In this document: in pieces, positions 34,502 to 44,101 of the stretch
Layout of the letters: each line of letters opens with the position of its first letter
How positions within the stretch are numbered: the stretch's first letter is position 1
Source: Chlorobiaceae bacterium
GTDB taxonomy: Bacteria; Bacteroidota; Ignavibacteria; UBA10030; SZUA-254
Direction of reading: 5' to 3'
Assembly (NCBI GenBank): GCA_013824245.1
Contig: PNNN01000050.1
Span: 1-64,000 of the forward strand
DNA length: 64,000 nucleotides
Program-made: the position numbers and the translations under genes
The notes under the pieces: model-generated
Seen by the model: only the letters and a program-made list of their open reading frames with translations
What the model was told of the DNA's origin: nothing
Database searches by the model: none

Positions 34502-37500
34502 TAACGTTTTTCCTCTCTCGGACGCGTAAACCTGACCATCGTATAAAATCCGATAAGCATCACTCCTGAGAACATGCCGAACGCAACGATAAACCACGAA
34601 GACCAGAAACTCGTTATATCCACACCGTATGAGACAGTAGTTTCAAGAACTGCAAGAACATGATGTTCGCCGGGTGGAAGAACTGCGGTGAAGCGGCGAT
34701 GTCCGGCGAGGATAGGAACGATAGTTTCTTTGTCGTCGATATAAATATTGTATGGTCTATGGCTAAACGAAGCATAACAACGCGTCGAGCTGCTGTAACT
34801 TACTGAGACACTCCGGTTAGAATTGATCAAGCCGAGCATTTTGCCTGAGATTGTGAGTAGTTTCCCCGGTGCCGGCATTGAAGTATTAAAAAGCTCTCCT
34901 TCACTTTTATCCGCAGAAAGAATATGATTGCCGGCAGGGAGTAAAAACATTCCTCTATCGGATGTAATTCGCTCGCCGGTTGATGTTGTGAGGGCTGTAA
35001 AATTTTGGGGAAGTTCAAGCATAACCGGAAAAGGTGTAGATAGCTTCCATCCGTTAGGAATAGTTGAGATAGAAGCAGATGCGGAAGCGGCATAACTCAT
35101 CATGCGCAAATCTTGCGGGCGTATGCTCGACTCGGAATACAACGAAAATCTTTCAGCCGATGCGGCTGCAACATTAACCAGCATATAACTTTCTATCCCG
35201 GTTTGAACGAGAGTTGGAAAAATAGTCGGCTTCTTCTCATCGCGAAACTGAAGGATATTAATATCTATCATAACGGCGTCTTTTTCACCAAGCAACGATT
35301 TATATCTTTCTGCAATTACAGAGTATCTTCTTGGATCTTTCGACCACTCGCTTTGCGGATCTTCAATCTGCAGGGTAAAGTTGTATTTCTTTTTCAATTC
35401 GTTTATTCTAATCGCGTCCACTCCGTGATTTTTTCTCAGCTCCGGATTTCCAACATCATCCATAACCGTCAGCACAACATCGAAGTAGGGCTTTTCTGAC
35501 TTTACTTCCCCGATCATCATAAGAAATTCTTCATGCAGTTTCGACAATCGGTCAACCCTGTACTCTTCATAACGTTTCCACGCGTAAGCGTTCTTTTTCC
35601 AATAATATTCCGACTTCTCATCAAAAAGATTAGCCGGATCGAAACCGTAAAGTTTCTTGAACTCACTTCGTGCCGAAGGGTGCATGGGAGTCATCAAGTT
35701 CGAATTTTCCGGTCCATCGGTTCCCGCTTCAAAATATAACTCTGCAACGTTTACGCCGTCCCAATCATGTTGCAAAAGAAACGATTTGTACATATTTTTA
35801 ACTTCATTCAAACAATTACTGTCGGTTAAGGCAACAGGGAAACGCCACGATGCAATCACCGGCTCTCCGCGAAAATTTAGTTCTTTCCATTCAGGATGAT
35901 CTTTCCAGAATTTTTCTGAAACGTGCGGCGGTTCCAACCAGGCATAAACTAAAATACCATTTGCATGACAAAGCTCAATTAACCGTTTGTAATTGTAAGT
36001 CCACTTTTCATACTGGTGCCAGCCAACCGCATGAACTATCCGTATTCCATCGGCAACCCAACGTTTTACTAAATCTTCGACACTTATATTATGCCTGTAT
36101 CCGGGATCGAAAAATACTTCAAGATTTTCGCGGCGCAAGATCGGCTTCAGGTGAAAGAATGAGCGTATATATTCCATAAAATATGGAAATCTGCTGTAAC
36201 CGCCGGTGGACATAGGATCGAATCTCGTACCGAGGAAAATAAATTTTCCCTTCCCATACGTTCTGCCGATTACAACAGGTGCATCAATTTTTTCTTCACT
36301 ACAAAGTATCTCGTCTTCTGGAAGAAAATCAAATCTTGTCATTATTTCAGGGAATTTTAAAACAAGCGCATCTGAAGGATATAAATGATCCCGCATCCGG
36401 TCAATTTTTATTTTAGAATCTGTAAACTTAATTCCCAATTCTTCGGCAAGATAATTTTTACCATCGGTAACAACATTTCCTCCTTCTTCAAGAAATTGTA
36501 CGATGATATCATAATCTCTATCCCGGAGGCGTTCCACATTATTGTAAGGAACTACCACTAAATTATAACCTTGCAACGAAGGGGGAGTATCTAAACTAAG
36601 AGTATCCACTTCAATATTTAAAGATCGGAAGGCAGAGGCAAAGCTCGCCTGGTTGTTGTATGATCCGCCTTTGGCATCAGGATCCCAAAGAAGTGCAACG
36701 CGAGCAATATCATATTTCTCTTCAGATTTTAGAACATTATCCCACAAATTTTTAACATCACCTTTAAAGCGATCGAACCATGCCAATTCGATCTCTTTAA
36801 ATTCCAATGGCTCTGCAACAAAAATTTCACCGGGCAAAAGCTTGACCTGATCTTTTATCTTTCCCTGAATCCGTTCCGAAGAAACTTCGCGGAGACCGAT
36901 ATCGCCATCGGGTTGCAACAATGTCTTCCTGAAAAACTGATCATCCAATGTTATTTCATACAACTGCGAACCTGTAATCACGATATGATTATTCATCTCC
37001 ACTCGCAGGTTTAATTCTTTTACGTCGATAAAAGTGTAGCCAAGCTTTTTTACGCCGTCGACATATTCTTCTATGTATTCGATATCGATAAAAGAATGGA
37101 TGAACGCCGAGGCAAATCCGTCGCGGACGGCAAGCTGCATCTTGGCGCCTTTCAATAATTTTTGCACTGCTTCTTCTTCCACTTCGCGGTTTTCATCCAG
37201 TGGTATGTAACCGAGGTTTTCGGGCAAAAGACGCTGTCCAAAAAGATCGCGCTCGATGATATACGGAAAATATTGACTGTAATCGGGATCATCAAGAACG
37301 CACCGTTGTTCCATTGCTGTGGAGAAATATTTGGCGAAAATAGGGTAATCGTCCTGCGATGCCATATAATGAGGAGTTTCCCAGACGAGTGGATATAGAT
37401 TATTTTTCCAAAATTCCTCCAACCCCATTTTCATTTTCTTTTCAACATAAACTTTCGAATCTTCATTCAACTTACGATTCGTACTTGCGTCCCAGAATTC

Positions 37501-38457
37501 AAAATCGGTTGCTGTTGTTCCCTGATATTGGTGAGTTATTCCGTGCATGACTATGGTGGCTCCGCGAGACACCATATAACGAAGGGCATCCACCATCTCC
37601 GGTTTATCCGATAAACTAACACGTAAACCGCGGTCAGGATCAACGTAGAAAGGTACAACACCGACTAAAAATGGAACGTCTTTCGAGTTTAACGCATCAG
37701 CTACATCGCGAAGCCGCTCCGGATTTTCGAATACCGTAACATCCTCGATTCTCAGAAGAGCTCTGTGAATTTCGGCATGTGGTTGACCCAATAAATCATG
37801 AAGCATATCTGCAAAATAAATATACCGGTCTGTTTCTGTTGCCGAGGCAAACGGTGAGTCGGCGATATACATAAAGTTTTCAACTCTGATTATATACGGC
37901 ACTTCGCGCCCTGTCGCGGTTGAAAACGCTGTGGCAATAACATCGACATCATCATTTCTTAAAACATTTATAATGTTGATGTTTGGTTCGCCCTTGGTAA
38001 AATCTCTGCCGCCTGCGGTTACAATATCATAATTTGAAACTGTATCTAAGCGTTCGAATTTAAAACCGTATTTCTTAGCAAGATCATATTTCGAATCGAA
38101 ATATTCCATGCCTGTGTTCATCCACACAAGCATTTTATCCGGCGAGTAAGCTTCGCGCAAAAATTTCTCAGGCGGATCGTAACGTTTGCTGAATCCGATG
38201 AAAAATGTAATATCATAATTCTTCATCTCGTTGCTTTTGTAGGATTCTACACCTTCGATCTTGTATTCAACTTTGAAATGACCCAAGAGCATTGCAAGCT
38301 GACGGGCATCGCCACGGGCGTAGTTATTCGGAGTATCCTGTCCTTCAAATAGAATCAGAACCTTTTTCGCTTCTGATGCAAGACTGCTATTAAACAGGAA
38401 AATTAGGGGCAAGAGAAAAACAAGGAGAATATATCGTATCTTCATGTATGTAAACAT
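34501..38457 (-). CDS. Multidomain DUF2334 deacetylase-like and glycoside hydrolase-like protein (YdaL/PgaB-like)
   Basis: A 1318-residue envelope protein. Start ATG 38457 or 38445 (MKIRYILLV); the signal peptide ends near residue 27 (LAS). Residues about 30-225 form a Rossmann-like domain. Residues about 228-480 are a DUF2334 deacetylase-type domain with RIED (236-239) and the H305-x3-H309 pair (VMHGITHQYQ), which are typical metal ligands. Residues about 575-760 look like a ThuA/GATase-like domain. Residues about 770-1130 resemble a TIM-barrel hydrolase (RIVHAVGWHQYEKW, GILVYAWLEPPH, W-D-G-V-N-V-A-E-L-Y-F-E-A). One membrane helix lies near the C-terminus (FIVAFGMFSGVMLIGFYTM). Bacillus YdaL-YdaM and E. 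coli PgaB-PgaC give similar pairings. It probably trims and modifies a polysaccharide made by the coupled synthase. Confidence 0.78.
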   Translation of the reverse strand: MFTYMKIRYILLVFLLPLIFLFNSSLASEAKKVLILFEGQDTPNNYARGDARQLAMLLGHFKVEYKIEGVESYKSNEMKNYDITFFIGFSKRYDPPEKFLREAYSPDKMLVWMNTGMEYFDSKYDLAKKYGFKFERLDTVSNYDIVTAGGRDFTKGEPNINIINVLRNDDVDVIATAFSTATGREVPYIIRVENFMYIADSPFASATETDRYIYFADMLHDLLGQPHAEIHRALLRIEDVTVFENPERLRDVADALNSKDVPFLVGVVPFYVDPDRGLRVSLSDKPEMVDALRYMVSRGATIVMHGITHQYQGTTATDFEFWDASTNRKLNEDSKVYVEKKMKMGLEEFWKNNLYPLVWETPHYMASQDDYPIFAKYFSTAMEQRCVLDDPDYSQYFPYIIERDLFGQRLLPENLGYIPLDENREVEEEAVQKLLKGAKMQLAVRDGFASAFIHSFIDIEYIEEYVDGVKKLGYTFIDVKELNLRVEMNNHIVITGSQLYEITLDDQFFRKTLLQPDGDIGLREVSSERIQGKIKDQVKLLPGEIFVAEPLEFKEIELAWFDRFKGDVKNLWDNVLKSEEKYDIARVALLWDPDAKGGSYNNQASFASAFRSLNIEVDTLSLDTPPSLQGYNLVVVPYNNVERLRDRDYDIIVQFLEEGGNVVTDGKNYLAEELGIKFTDSKIKIDRMRDHLYPSDALVLKFPEIMTRFDFLPEDEILCSEEKIDAPVVIGRTYGKGKFIFLGTRFDPMSTGGYSRFPYFMEYIRSFFHLKPILRRENLEVFFDPGYRHNISVEDLVKRWVADGIRIVHAVGWHQYEKWTYNYKRLIELCHANGILVYAWLEPPHVSEKFWKDHPEWKELNFRGEPVIASWRFPVALTDSNCLNEVKNMYKSFLLQHDWDGVNVAELYFEAGTDGPENSNLMTPMHPSARSEFKKLYGFDPANLFDEKSEYYWKKNAYAWKRYEEYRVDRLSKLHEEFLMMIGEVKSEKPYFDVVLTVMDDVGNPELRKNHGVDAIRINELKKKYNFTLQIEDPQSEWSKDPRRYSVIAERYKSLLGEKDAVMIDINILQFRDEKKPTIFPTLVQTGIESYMLVNVAAASAERFSLYSESSIRPQDLRMMSYAASASASISTIPNGWKLSTPFPVMLELPQNFTALTTSTGERITSDRGMFLLPAGNHILSADKSEGELFNTSMPAPGKLLTISGKMLGLINSNRSVSVSYSSSTRCYASFSHRPYNIYIDDKETIVPILAGHRRFTAVLPPGEHHVLAVLETTVSYGVDITSFWSSWFIVAFGMFSGVMLIGFYTMVRFTRPREEKR

Positions 38458-38598
38458 ACGTTTTTATAGTTAAATAAGCAAAAGAGAATCATACTGAAAA
38501 TATTTTTCTCTTGAATCTTAGTCGGATTTTGTTAAATTGAATATAGCAGCTAATTTCCTCGCGCCCCATCGTTATTTTTTTTAAGTCGACAAATTATC

Positions 38599-41500
38599 AT
38601 GAAACTCAAGTTCTTACTATTATTGTTATCCTTCACTCAATTTGCCTTCCCGCAATGGGAATGGCAATCACCCCAACCGCAAGGTAATACACTATACAAT
38701 GTTCAATTCATAGATACATCCAACGGCTGGGCTGTTGGAGAATTCGGCACAATAATCCACTCAACAAATGGCGGTAATGACTGGACTGAACAAGAATATG
38801 GTCGCACCGATGATATTTTATATTGCAATATGATTTCAACCACAACCGGTTGGGCTGTTGGGGATAATGGGACCATTCTTTACACATCCGATGGCGGCGC
38901 AAATTGGCTCGAGCAGCAAAGTGGAATTAGCACAGGATTGAATTCCGTTTCATTTATTGACGCGATGAATGGTTGGGTAGTCGGCGATCAGGAAATTATC
39001 CTCCATACAACAGACGGTGGAATTAATTGGTTGATACAACGACAAACTTTCAATTTGATAAGTATTAATGCGGTTACATTTTTATCTCTAACAGATGGGT
39101 GGGCTGTTGGAAGTAAAGGTAGAATATTTCATACAACCGATGGCGGTACAACATGGACATCACAAGCGATTGGATCCACAACAATTACATTTCTTCATAT
39201 TGCATTTGCAGATGCCTCACTCGGTTTTATTGTTGGATCCGATGGCACACTCTACCGAACCGATAACGGGGGAACATCATGGAGTCCGATCAGCACATCC
39301 GAATCGGTAAACTTCAATCGTGTTTGCATGCTTAATACATTTGTTGGATGGATTGCCGGCGATGGTGGAAAAATTCTTCGCACACTTAACGGTGGTTTAT
39401 CATGGTCATCTTCAACAATTGCATCGGGTGAAAACTTGAATGGATTAAGCCGAGCCGGAACTAATCTCTGGTCGGTTGGTGAATATGGTAAAATAATGAA
39501 ATCTACAAATAATGGAATAAGCTGGATAAATCTTGATTCGGGAACTCGCCTGAGTATAAATTGGATCAGCTTGACTTCGAATAATACCGGTACGGCAGCA
39601 GGACAAGAAGGATTATTGCTTCGGACAACGGATAACGGTTTATCATGGCAGCAACTTACATCTCCTACTCCTGCCCTTTCGTCGTTTGGCGTTAGTATGA
39701 TAGATGAAACTCACGGCTGCGCAGTTGGGGAAGAAGGAAACATACTTCGCACAACAGACGGCACAACATGGCTTAAACAACCGAGTCCCACTACACACAC
39801 ACTTTTTGGGATCGACTTTGCGAACGAATCTGAAGGATGGATTGTTGGAGGAGACCCGGTTAATTATACCGGGATAATACTCCATACAATAAATGGCGGA
39901 GCTGATTGGTCAATTCAAAATTCATTGATGCCGCATATGGTTTACGGAGTTTCATTTGTTACCCCGCTGATTGGCTGGGTTGTTGGAGATTTCGGTATAA
40001 TTTTCAATACAACAAATGGTGGAATTTCATGGTCACCTCAAACAAGCGGTATTAACACAGTGCTTTATTGCTGTACCTTTTCCGATCAAAATAACGGATG
40101 GGCAGTTGGAGATTCGGGAAGAATTCTACACACAAGCAATGGCGGAACAACATGGGCACAGCAGAATTCCGGCTCCAATGTTATTCTCTTTTCAATTGCC
40201 AACAATGGAGCGAACGAATTGACCGCCGTTGGCGACCTTGGCACTATTCTTCATACGACGGATGGCGGAGAACACTGGTATTCAGAATATAGCAGAACTG
40301 TTTATTCACTCTATTCAATCGCAAACAACGGTAAATTCATATCTGTCGGTGATTATGGAACGTTACTCGGTTTCAACGCACCAGAACAGTTCGGAACTGT
40401 TTCCGGTGCTTTATTCTTCGATCAAAATCAAAATGGCATTAGAGATTTATCCGAAACCGGTTTAGCCGGTTGGCAAATTACAATTGCGGGTTCTCAAACT
40501 CAACAAACTACCACAGATATTAACGGCAACTTTGAATTTATAAATTTACCATTAGGCGCATATACTGTAACCCAGACTTTGCCGCCTTCATGGATAAATA
40601 CATTTCCTGGTTCTTCAAACAGCTACTCATTTTCATTAACAACTCAAGCGCTAAACTATTCTTGTCTCTTCGGAAATTATACTCCCTCAACCATCGATTT
40701 CAATCTGCGCAGCGGGTGGAACCTCATCTCAATGCCGATAAGTTTAGTTGATCCTTCGTTATCGACAATATTTCCAAATGCAATTTCGAAAGCGTTTTTC
40801 TTTGAAACCGGATATAATATGACTGACACTCTTAAGCCCGGTCCCGGATACTGGATAAAATTTCCTTTCGATTTTTCTGCATATGTGGCAGGGACACCAA
40901 TTGAGGACGATACGATCCAGGTTCAAAGCGGTTGGAATATTATTGGTTCTGTGGCAAGTCCTCTTTCAACACAATCGATCGTCAGCATACCTCCTGATAT
41001 AGTTTCATCCCGATATTTTGGTTACGCAACAAGTTATTTCGCTGCCGATACAATTATGCCCGGTAAAGGTTACTGGGTGAAGGCATCCGAGCCGGGGACT
41101 TTAATCCTTCGTCAGAATAATTCTTCTCTGCTTAAAAATCAACCTTGCTCGAACGAAATTTTATCTGGAATCAATCAGCTCATAATTTCAGATGCTGTTA
41201 ATAATTCTCAAACTCTTTATTTCTCAAACAAATCTAATATCGATTCTAAAAATTTTATTTTACCACCGGTTCCGCCCGAAGAAGGATTTGATGTTAGATT
41301 TAATAACGGATCTCAAATCTTTAATTTCTCCGATAACGAAAAAACTGCTGAAGCTAAAATCGATCTCCAAGCATATATCCCACCAGTTAAGATGGAGTGG
41401 AATATATTAGACAATCAACAAAATTATTTTTCACTCTCCAATAAACGAGGTGGAAATAAAATTGCATCTTTAAATTCAAAATCCGGTAGCGTTACAATTG

Positions 41501-41856
41501 ACAATATCGAATCGAATAATTTATATCTGAATATCGAATCCGACGGTAAACAAATACCTATTGAATATTCGCTGATGCAAAACATACCGAACCCATTTAA
41601 CCCGACGACGAATTTCCAATTTTCAATTGCCAACCTGCCTGCCGGAGCACACGGCACGCAGGCGGGTTCACAATTGACGACTTTGAAAGTCTATGATATG
41701 CTGGGCAGGGAAGTTGAAACGCTTGTAAATGAAGTGTTAAATCCAGGCACGCACACAGTTACATGGGATGCTTCGGGTTATTCGAGCGGAGTATATTTCT
41801 ATCGGTTACAGTCAGGAAAATTCACTGATGTTAAGAAGATGATATTGGCACGATGA
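38599..41856 (+). CDS. YCF48-repeat T9SS cargo protein
   Basis: A 1085-residue secreted protein. The signal peptide ends near residue 18 (AFPQWEW). From about residue 20 to 595 there are 13 complete and one shortened YCF48-type repeats, each like G-W-A-V-G-x-x-G-x-I-x-H-T-x-N/D-G-G-x-x-W. Fourteen fits two seven-bladed propellers. Next comes an SdrD-B-like domain (GALFFDQNQNGIRDLSE, about 600-690), then beta-rich segments and a T9SS type A domain (MQNIPNPFNPTT, LKVYDMLGREVETL, G-T-H-T-V-T-W-D, G-V-Y-F-Y-R). The peptide LPAGAHGTQAGS between TNFQFSIAN and LTTLKVYD is encoded by a palindrome inserted in frame. A surface or secreted scaffold role is likely; nothing suggests photosystem assembly. 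Confidence 0.87.
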   Translation: MKLKFLLLLLSFTQFAFPQWEWQSPQPQGNTLYNVQFIDTSNGWAVGEFGTIIHSTNGGNDWTEQEYGRTDDILYCNMISTTTGWAVGDNGTILYTSDGGANWLEQQSGISTGLNSVSFIDAMNGWVVGDQEIILHTTDGGINWLIQRQTFNLISINAVTFLSLTDGWAVGSKGRIFHTTDGGTTWTSQAIGSTTITFLHIAFADASLGFIVGSDGTLYRTDNGGTSWSPISTSESVNFNRVCMLNTFVGWIAGDGGKILRTLNGGLSWSSSTIASGENLNGLSRAGTNLWSVGEYGKIMKSTNNGISWINLDSGTRLSINWISLTSNNTGTAAGQEGLLLRTTDNGLSWQQLTSPTPALSSFGVSMIDETHGCAVGEEGNILRTTDGTTWLKQPSPTTHTLFGIDFANESEGWIVGGDPVNYTGIILHTINGGADWSIQNSLMPHMVYGVSFVTPLIGWVVGDFGIIFNTTNGGISWSPQTSGINTVLYCCTFSDQNNGWAVGDSGRILHTSNGGTTWAQQNSGSNVILFSIANNGANELTAVGDLGTILHTTDGGEHWYSEYSRTVYSLYSIANNGKFISVGDYGTLLGFNAPEQFGTVSGALFFDQNQNGIRDLSETGLAGWQITIAGSQTQQTTTDINGNFEFINLPLGAYTVTQTLPPSWINTFPGSSNSYSFSLTTQALNYSCLFGNYTPSTIDFNLRSGWNLISMPISLVDPSLSTIFPNAISKAFFFETGYNMTDTLKPGPGYWIKFPFDFSAYVAGTPIEDDTIQVQSGWNIIGSVASPLSTQSIVSIPPDIVSSRYFGYATSYFAADTIMPGKGYWVKASEPGTLILRQNNSSLLKNQPCSNEILSGINQLIISDAVNNSQTLYFSNKSNIDSKNFILPPVPPEEGFDVRFNNGSQIFNFSDNEKTAEAKIDLQAYIPPVKMEWNILDNQQNYFSLSNKRGGNKIASLNSKSGSVTIDNIESNNLYLNIESDGKQIPIEYSLMQNIPNPFNPTTNFQFSIANLPAGAHGTQAGSQLTTLKVYDMLGREVETLVNEVLNPGTHTVTWDASGYSSGVYFYRLQSGKFTDVKKMILAR
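41632..41668. repeat. Palindromic repeat inside the sorting-domain coding region
   Basis: AACCTGCCTGC (41632-41642) and GCAGGCGGGTT (41658-41668) pair at 10 of 11 bases with a 15-nt loop. The sequence encodes extra residues (LPAGAHGTQAG) in the T9SS domain. A related CTGCCTGCC/GGGCAGGC palindrome lies in the element at 17508-17648. Confidence 0.55.
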
Positions 41857-41979
41857 TTCTTGTAAGACCTCCGATTTATTCTCAGCTTAAACATGTAAAA
41901 AATCGGTAGTTTATAATGGATTTTTCTGATTTCATGAAAATGATTTTATTGTTATAGTGCACTTCTAAATATTTCAAAA

Positions 41980-42621
41980 ATGATTATTAAAAATATTTTC
42001 TTCTTGATAATTATCTCATCTCTTTTAGCATCATGCAAAAAGGACGATGGAATTAATAATCCGGTTAATGATTCTGAAAACAAATCCGGCTTATACGGAA
42101 CCGGCTCTTTATCATTCGAATCCGCTGACATTGACAGCGGTTTATATGCGAGCGGAAGTTACAAGCCAAGCAATGAATTTGCAAACGATACTGCCACCGA
42201 CGGCGCAGGCGGATTTATTAAAGACTCTTTGCTCTTTGGAAAAAAGATTAGCGGACTTATTGCAGGTTATGAGCATTCAATTATCAACTCAACGCTTAAC
42301 GAACAAATTCTTTTGATTGCAATATTTGATACGGCAGAAGGAATACGTTTGGGTAGTTATAATTTTTCTTATCTTAATGCAACACTTAACTCGCCGGGTG
42401 CTTACGTTTATTTTATACTAACCGATTCAATAAACTTTTTCCAGATGTTTGTCTCTAAAAATGGAAATCTTACAATCACATCATACGATGCACAAACCCG
42501 ACATGTAATCGGTAATTTTAGCGGTACACTCTTCAGCATGCCCCCGGATACATCAAGACAAATTCAGATGTCAAACGGTCTAATCGACATTTATCTCTCC
42601 GATAAATATTTTAATTACTGA
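41980..42621 (+). CDS. Hypothetical lipoprotein
   Basis: A 213-residue protein with a classical lipobox (LLASC, cysteine at about residue 19) after a hydrophobic leader MIIKNIFFLIIISS, so it is lipid-anchored. The mature part is beta-rich and polar (S-G-L-Y-G-T-G-S-L-S-F-E, F-D-T-A-E-G-I-R-L-G-S-Y-N-F) without a recognised family. It follows the YCF48 protein gene by about 120 bp and ends next to the convergent decarboxylase gene with no spacer between the two stops. It could be a surface lipoprotein, but that depends on export signals I cannot judge. Confidence 0.75.
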   Translation: MIIKNIFFLIIISSLLASCKKDDGINNPVNDSENKSGLYGTGSLSFESADIDSGLYASGSYKPSNEFANDTATDGAGGFIKDSLLFGKKISGLIAGYEHSIINSTLNEQILLIAIFDTAEGIRLGSYNFSYLNATLNSPGAYVYFILTDSINFFQMFVSKNGNLTITSYDAQTRHVIGNFSGTLFSMPPDTSRQIQMSNGLIDIYLSDKYFNY

Positions 42622-44064
42622 TCAATGACTCTGAAGTATATGTATTTTCTCTTTGAGAATTTGGATAGTTAGGTTTATTGTATCAAGGTGAGTTCGGAAA
42701 GACAAAACCGCAAGTCGTAGTGTGAATTTTCCATCGAGCATTGTTGAAGAAAGAAAAACCCTGCCGTCTTTTTGCACTTCTTTCACAAGCATCTCATTGA
42801 ATTTTTCTGCATCACCTTTTTTCGGGACGTATCGGTATGTTACAACCGAAAGATCGGGGAAAGGTCCAACTTCAAAACCTTCAATTTTCTTTATTTCATC
42901 ATAAAAATAACGGGCAAGAAGTAACTTCTCTTCAAGCGCCGCACGGAAAGGTGCAACTCCAACCAATTTAAGCGGAAGCCATAAACGTAAACCCCGAAAA
43001 TGCTTAGTTAGTTCAGGTGATATGTCGGCAGGCGATAATTCATCTTGCGCCTTGAGCGCATCTTGCATATAGTTTGCTTGATACCGGAATGAATCGAATA
43101 ATTTCTTTTTATCACGCACGAGCACTGCGCCCGATCCGTAAGGAAGAAATAATCCTTTATGCGGATCCATAACAAGTGAGTCTGCCTCTTCCATTCCCCG
43201 AAGAATTTTTTTTTCATCCTTACAAAGAACGAAGAATGCACCATAAGCCCCATCCACATGCAGCCAAAGATTATTTTGCTTCGAGATTTGCGCAATTGCC
43301 GAGAGAGGATCAACTGAACCGGTATCGGTAGTGCCGGCAGAAGCGATTATGAGAAAAGGATTAAAACCCGATTTTTTATCTGCAATAATTTGTCTCTCTA
43401 ATAATGTTGCGTCCATCCGGTAATTGGAATCCATTGGAATATACCGGAGAATACATTCTTTAAGTCCTGCGATACGGATCGCTTTATCAACAGAATGATG
43501 AACTTGTGCAGTCAGATAAATTACAGATCGATCAAAATCTTTTGCTTTTAAATTCTGTGCATCTCGCGCGGCAACAATGCCGATAAGATTAGCTATGCTT
43601 CCACCCGATGTAAGATTACCGCCCGCTGTTTTAGGAAAGCCGACAATTTCCGACATCCAATCAAGCAGCATATGTTCCATCCGAACTGCACCGGGTCCGG
43701 CAAAATAAATACCTGCGTAGCGGTTAAAAATAGCGGCGAGATAATCTCCGAGAGCCGAAAAATAAATTCCTCCGCCCGGTATGTAACCAAGATGTCCGCC
43801 AGAGGCAGGATTTAAACCGGGTCTATCGATGTTGTGTTGAATAAGATCAATAAGTGAATCGATCTCGGCTCCATTTTCGGTAATCGGTGAATCAAGAATT
43901 CCTCTTCCCTTATCCTCGGTTGAAACATATGCCGGAATAGTATAGATATTTTCGATGAACTCATCTGCATAGCGAACTATTTTTTCAAGAAGTGCTGCTC
44001 GTGTTTCGCTTGATGGTTCTAACTGGAGTGCGATGTTCTGCAGAAATTTAATACGTTCAATCAT
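42622..44064 (-). CDS. Pyridoxal-phosphate-dependent group II decarboxylase
   Basis: A 480-residue fold-type I PLP enzyme of the aromatic-amino-acid/glutamate/tyrosine decarboxylase group. Sites are the N-terminal substrate segment HLGYIPGGGIYFSALGDYLA, T-S-G-G-S-I-A-N-L, the V-H-H-S stacking histidine region (about 189-191), H-V-D-G-A-Y-G with D271 and the Schiff-base lysine K303 in M-D-P-H-K-G-L-F-L-P. The subfamily wording (H-P-x-x-G in aromatic decarboxylases versus P-H-K-G here) fits the aromatic-L-amino-acid decarboxylase branch, but the actual substrate cannot be fixed by eye. Cytoplasmic, single gene. Confidence 0.9.
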   Translation of the reverse strand: MIERIKFLQNIALQLEPSSETRAALLEKIVRYADEFIENIYTIPAYVSTEDKGRGILDSPITENGAEIDSLIDLIQHNIDRPGLNPASGGHLGYIPGGGIYFSALGDYLAAIFNRYAGIYFAGPGAVRMEHMLLDWMSEIVGFPKTAGGNLTSGGSIANLIGIVAARDAQNLKAKDFDRSVIYLTAQVHHSVDKAIRIAGLKECILRYIPMDSNYRMDATLLERQIIADKKSGFNPFLIIASAGTTDTGSVDPLSAIAQISKQNNLWLHVDGAYGAFFVLCKDEKKILRGMEEADSLVMDPHKGLFLPYGSGAVLVRDKKKLFDSFRYQANYMQDALKAQDELSPADISPELTKHFRGLRLWLPLKLVGVAPFRAALEEKLLLARYFYDEIKKIEGFEVGPFPDLSVVTYRYVPKKGDAEKFNEMLVKEVQKDGRVFLSSTMLDGKFTLRLAVLSFRTHLDTINLTIQILKEKIHILQSH

Positions 44065-44101
44065 TTAGAAAAATAATGCAATAATAATTGTATCAGATAA
44101 G

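Noticed and set aside
38599-41856. Photosystem II assembly factor suggested by the YCF48 repeats
   Set aside because: The protein is a large T9SS cargo with extra surface domains and no photosynthesis genes are near.
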